A model generated the notes under the pieces. The model ran no database searches, had not been told where the DNA came from, and was given only the letters and a program-made list of their open reading frames with translations. A stretch of 24,308 nt of DNA from Clostridiales bacterium (GTDB lineage Bacteria; Bacillota; Clostridia; Tissierellales; Dethiosulfatibacteraceae): contig DPPH01000256.1 of the NCBI GenBank assembly GCA_003539375.1, positions 3,194 through 27,501 on the forward strand, read 5' to 3'. The position numbers and the translations under genes were made by a program. Shown one piece after another: positions 22,790 through 24,308 of the stretch; positions within the stretch are counted from its first letter, which is position 1, and the number at the start of each line of letters is the position of its first letter.

Positions 22790-23515
22790 TTGAACAACTA
22801 CGAGTTTTCAGAAATTTATGATATTTTAATGAAGGAAGTATCATACAACAAATGGTCGGAGTTTATACATAAAAAATTAGATGGAAAAAAGGATATTTTA
22901 GAAATTGGATGCGGTACTGGTGAAATTACAAAAAGACTGGGTGAAAAAAACTATAAAATAACTGCTGTAGAACCTTCAGAAAATATGCTGGTTAAAGCTT
23001 ATGAGAAACTAAGAAAAATACCCAATATTAAAATTATGAAGGGCGACGGTAGAAGCATACAGATGGATAAAAAGTTTGATGCAGTTGTAAGTGCATGCGA
23101 CGTAGTGAATTATATGTTAAAAGACAAAGACTTGGAAGATTTTATAGTTAATTCCTGGAATTTGTTAAAAGAAGACGGAATGATTATATTTGATATAAGC
23201 AGCTATAATAAATTGAAAAATATTCTTGGAAATAATACCTTTGTCTCAGAAGAAGAGGGTATCTTTTATGTGTGGGAAAATAATTTTGTTGAAGAAAAAG
23301 ATATATCGGAAATGACTCTAAACTTTTTTATTAAAGATGGAGATAGTTATAAAAGGATAACAGAAGTTCAAAGTCAGAGAGCCTTTAAAGTAGAAAAAGT
23401 TAAAGAAGTCCTGGAAGAAAAAGGATTTAAAGATGTAAAAATATATGATGATTATAAAGATAAAAATATAGATGACGAGTCTGAAAGAATTGTGTTTACA
23501 GGAGTTAGGAGGTAA
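22790..23515 (+). CDS. Class I SAM-dependent methyltransferase
   Basis: A 241-residue Rossmann-fold methyltransferase. SAM-binding motif I is ILEIGCGTGE (36-45), the acidic end of strand 2 is AVEPSENML (59-67, E61), and the post-motif segment MKGDGRSIQM precedes FDAVVSACDVVNYM. N-terminal YDILMKEVSYNKW resembles the YqeM-type family of clostridia. The substrate is unknown (small molecule, tRNA or protein). The start is TTG at 22790 after a strong CAGGAGGATT. It lies in a run with the deacetylase, the small membrane protein and hslO, each separated by fewer than 20 bases. Confidence 0.85.
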   Translation: MNNYEFSEIYDILMKEVSYNKWSEFIHKKLDGKKDILEIGCGTGEITKRLGEKNYKITAVEPSENMLVKAYEKLRKIPNIKIMKGDGRSIQMDKKFDAVVSACDVVNYMLKDKDLEDFIVNSWNLLKEDGMIIFDISSYNKLKNILGNNTFVSEEEGIFYVWENNFVEEKDISEMTLNFFIKDGDSYKRITEVQSQRAFKVEKVKEVLEEKGFKDVKIYDDYKDKNIDDESERIVFTGVRR

Positions 23516-23517
23516 AA

Positions 23518-24308
23518 ATGGGATATATGATAAGAGGAATAGACGAAAAAATTTCCTTTAGATTTATGATTGTTAACTCTACTGATGTAGTAGAAAAAGC
23601 TAGAGAGTTTCATGACACAACACCTACAGCAACTGCAGCTTTAGGAAGATTGCTTACAGCTGGGTTGATGATGGGCTATACAATGAAAAATGAAAAAGAT
23701 AAGCTTACCCTTAGAATAAACGGGGGAGGACCTGCTGGAACATTATTAGTAACCTCTGATAGCATAGGTAATGTAAAGGGATATATACAAAATCCTAGAT
23801 TTTTTGTAGAAGATAAAAGCAATGGAAAACTTAATGTTGGTAAGGCTGTAGGAACCAAGGGTACCCTTAAGGTAATAAAAGATATAGGAATGAAAGAGCC
23901 CTATGTGGGTCAATCTCAACTAGTAACAGGTGAGATAGGTGAGGACATTGCTTCTTATTATTTTAATTCAGAACAGCAACCAACAGTAATAGGACTGGGT
24001 GTTTTAGTGGATAAAGATACTTCTGTAAAGTCTGCCGGTGGTTTTATGATACAGACTATGCCGGACCTAAAAGAAGAGGAGATTGAAAAGATAGAAAAGC
24101 AAATCTCAAAACTAAAAAATGTTTCCCAGTATTTTAAAGAAGGAAAAAGCTTAGAAAATATTGCACAGGAGATACTGAGTGATTTTAAAATTGAAATAAC
24201 TGAAAAAATACCTGTACAGTACAAGTGCGACTGTAGTAAAGAAAAAACTGAAGAAGTTTTGATATCTGTGGGAAAAGAAGATTTAGAAAAAATAATCAGA
24301 GAAGATGG
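23518..24308 (+). CDS. hslO: Hsp33 redox-regulated chaperone, 3' end outside window
   Basis: Hsp33 is a holdase chaperone switched on when oxidants release zinc from its C-terminal cysteines. The 263 codons present carry TATAALGRLLTAGLMMG (36-52), LRINGGGPAGTLLVTSD (65-81), VGTKGTLKVIKD and TGEIGEDIASYYFNSEQ, all family hallmarks. C237-x-C239 in YKCDCS is the first zinc pair. The second pair, CxxC, should lie in the missing tail of about 25-30 residues. GGAGGT sits 5 bases before the ATG and overlaps the methyltransferase stop. The reading frame is intact to the edge, so this is a window cut and not a truncation. Confidence 0.95.
   Translation, partial: MGYMIRGIDEKISFRFMIVNSTDVVEKAREFHDTTPTATAALGRLLTAGLMMGYTMKNEKDKLTLRINGGGPAGTLLVTSDSIGNVKGYIQNPRFFVEDKSNGKLNVGKAVGTKGTLKVIKDIGMKEPYVGQSQLVTGEIGEDIASYYFNSEQQPTVIGLGVLVDKDTSVKSAGGFMIQTMPDLKEEEIEKIEKQISKLKNVSQYFKEGKSLENIAQEILSDFKIEITEKIPVQYKCDCSKEKTEEVLISVGKEDLEKIIRED

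Noticed and set aside
23518..24308. hslO as a truncated pseudogene
   Set aside because: The frame is intact up to the window edge and only the expected last 25-30 residues are missing.

Overview
The window comes from a low-GC, anaerobic Gram-positive bacterium of the Clostridia/Tissierellia type. The clues are very A+T-rich DNA with strong AGGAGG-type ribosome binding sites and frequent TTG starts. Also telling are formyl-tetrahydrofolate synthetase, a NuoG-like formate dehydrogenase, the PPDK/PPDK-regulator pair and a DUF4364 protein. This is inferred from gene content; I cannot name the genus. No transposase, phage gene, CRISPR array, tRNA or rRNA was seen, and no gene-free stretch exceeds about 220 bases.

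Layout. 1-1044: the tail of a probable aminopeptidase, then a PHP-domain phosphoesterase. 1061-3922 (minus): a large SARP/BTAD-type regulator (winged helix, BTAD, AAA ATPase, TPR), divergent from fhs. 4141-11228: a formate/one-carbon block with fhs (formate-THF ligase), a DUF438-hemerythrin-PAS protein, fdhA (cysteine-type formate dehydrogenase), mobA and fdhD. 11225-11821 (minus): a VTT/DedA-type membrane protein. 11957-15409: ppsR and ppdK behind a perfect 14-bp inverted repeat that resembles paired CcpN operators. 15483-16253: an RsbW-like ATPase and a VOC-fold protein. 16369-17196: a class IV aminotransferase. 17199-17328 (minus): a candidate small RNA gene with its own promoter and terminator. 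17385-20505: a cysteine desulfurase, thiI and a patatin-like lipase. 20473-21464 (minus): DUF4364 and rnhA. 21599 to the end: a polysaccharide deacetylase, a 46-residue membrane peptide, a methyltransferase and the first 263 codons of hslO.

How the genes fit together. FdhA interconverts formate and CO2, MobA and FdhD serve its molybdenum/tungsten cofactor, and Fhs joins formate to tetrahydrofolate, so this block couples formate to the folate C1 pool. PPDK interconverts pyruvate and PEP, and PpsR switches it on and off. The desulfurase supplies sulfur to ThiI for tRNA 4-thiouridine.

Most worth a second look: (1) the unannotated C-rich small RNA at 17199-17293; (2) 11-bp tandem repeats just upstream of fhs, laid out like a SARP operator next to a BTAD regulator gene; (3) the CcpN-like inverted repeat before ppsR-ppdK; (4) an FdhD without its usual CxxC loop.
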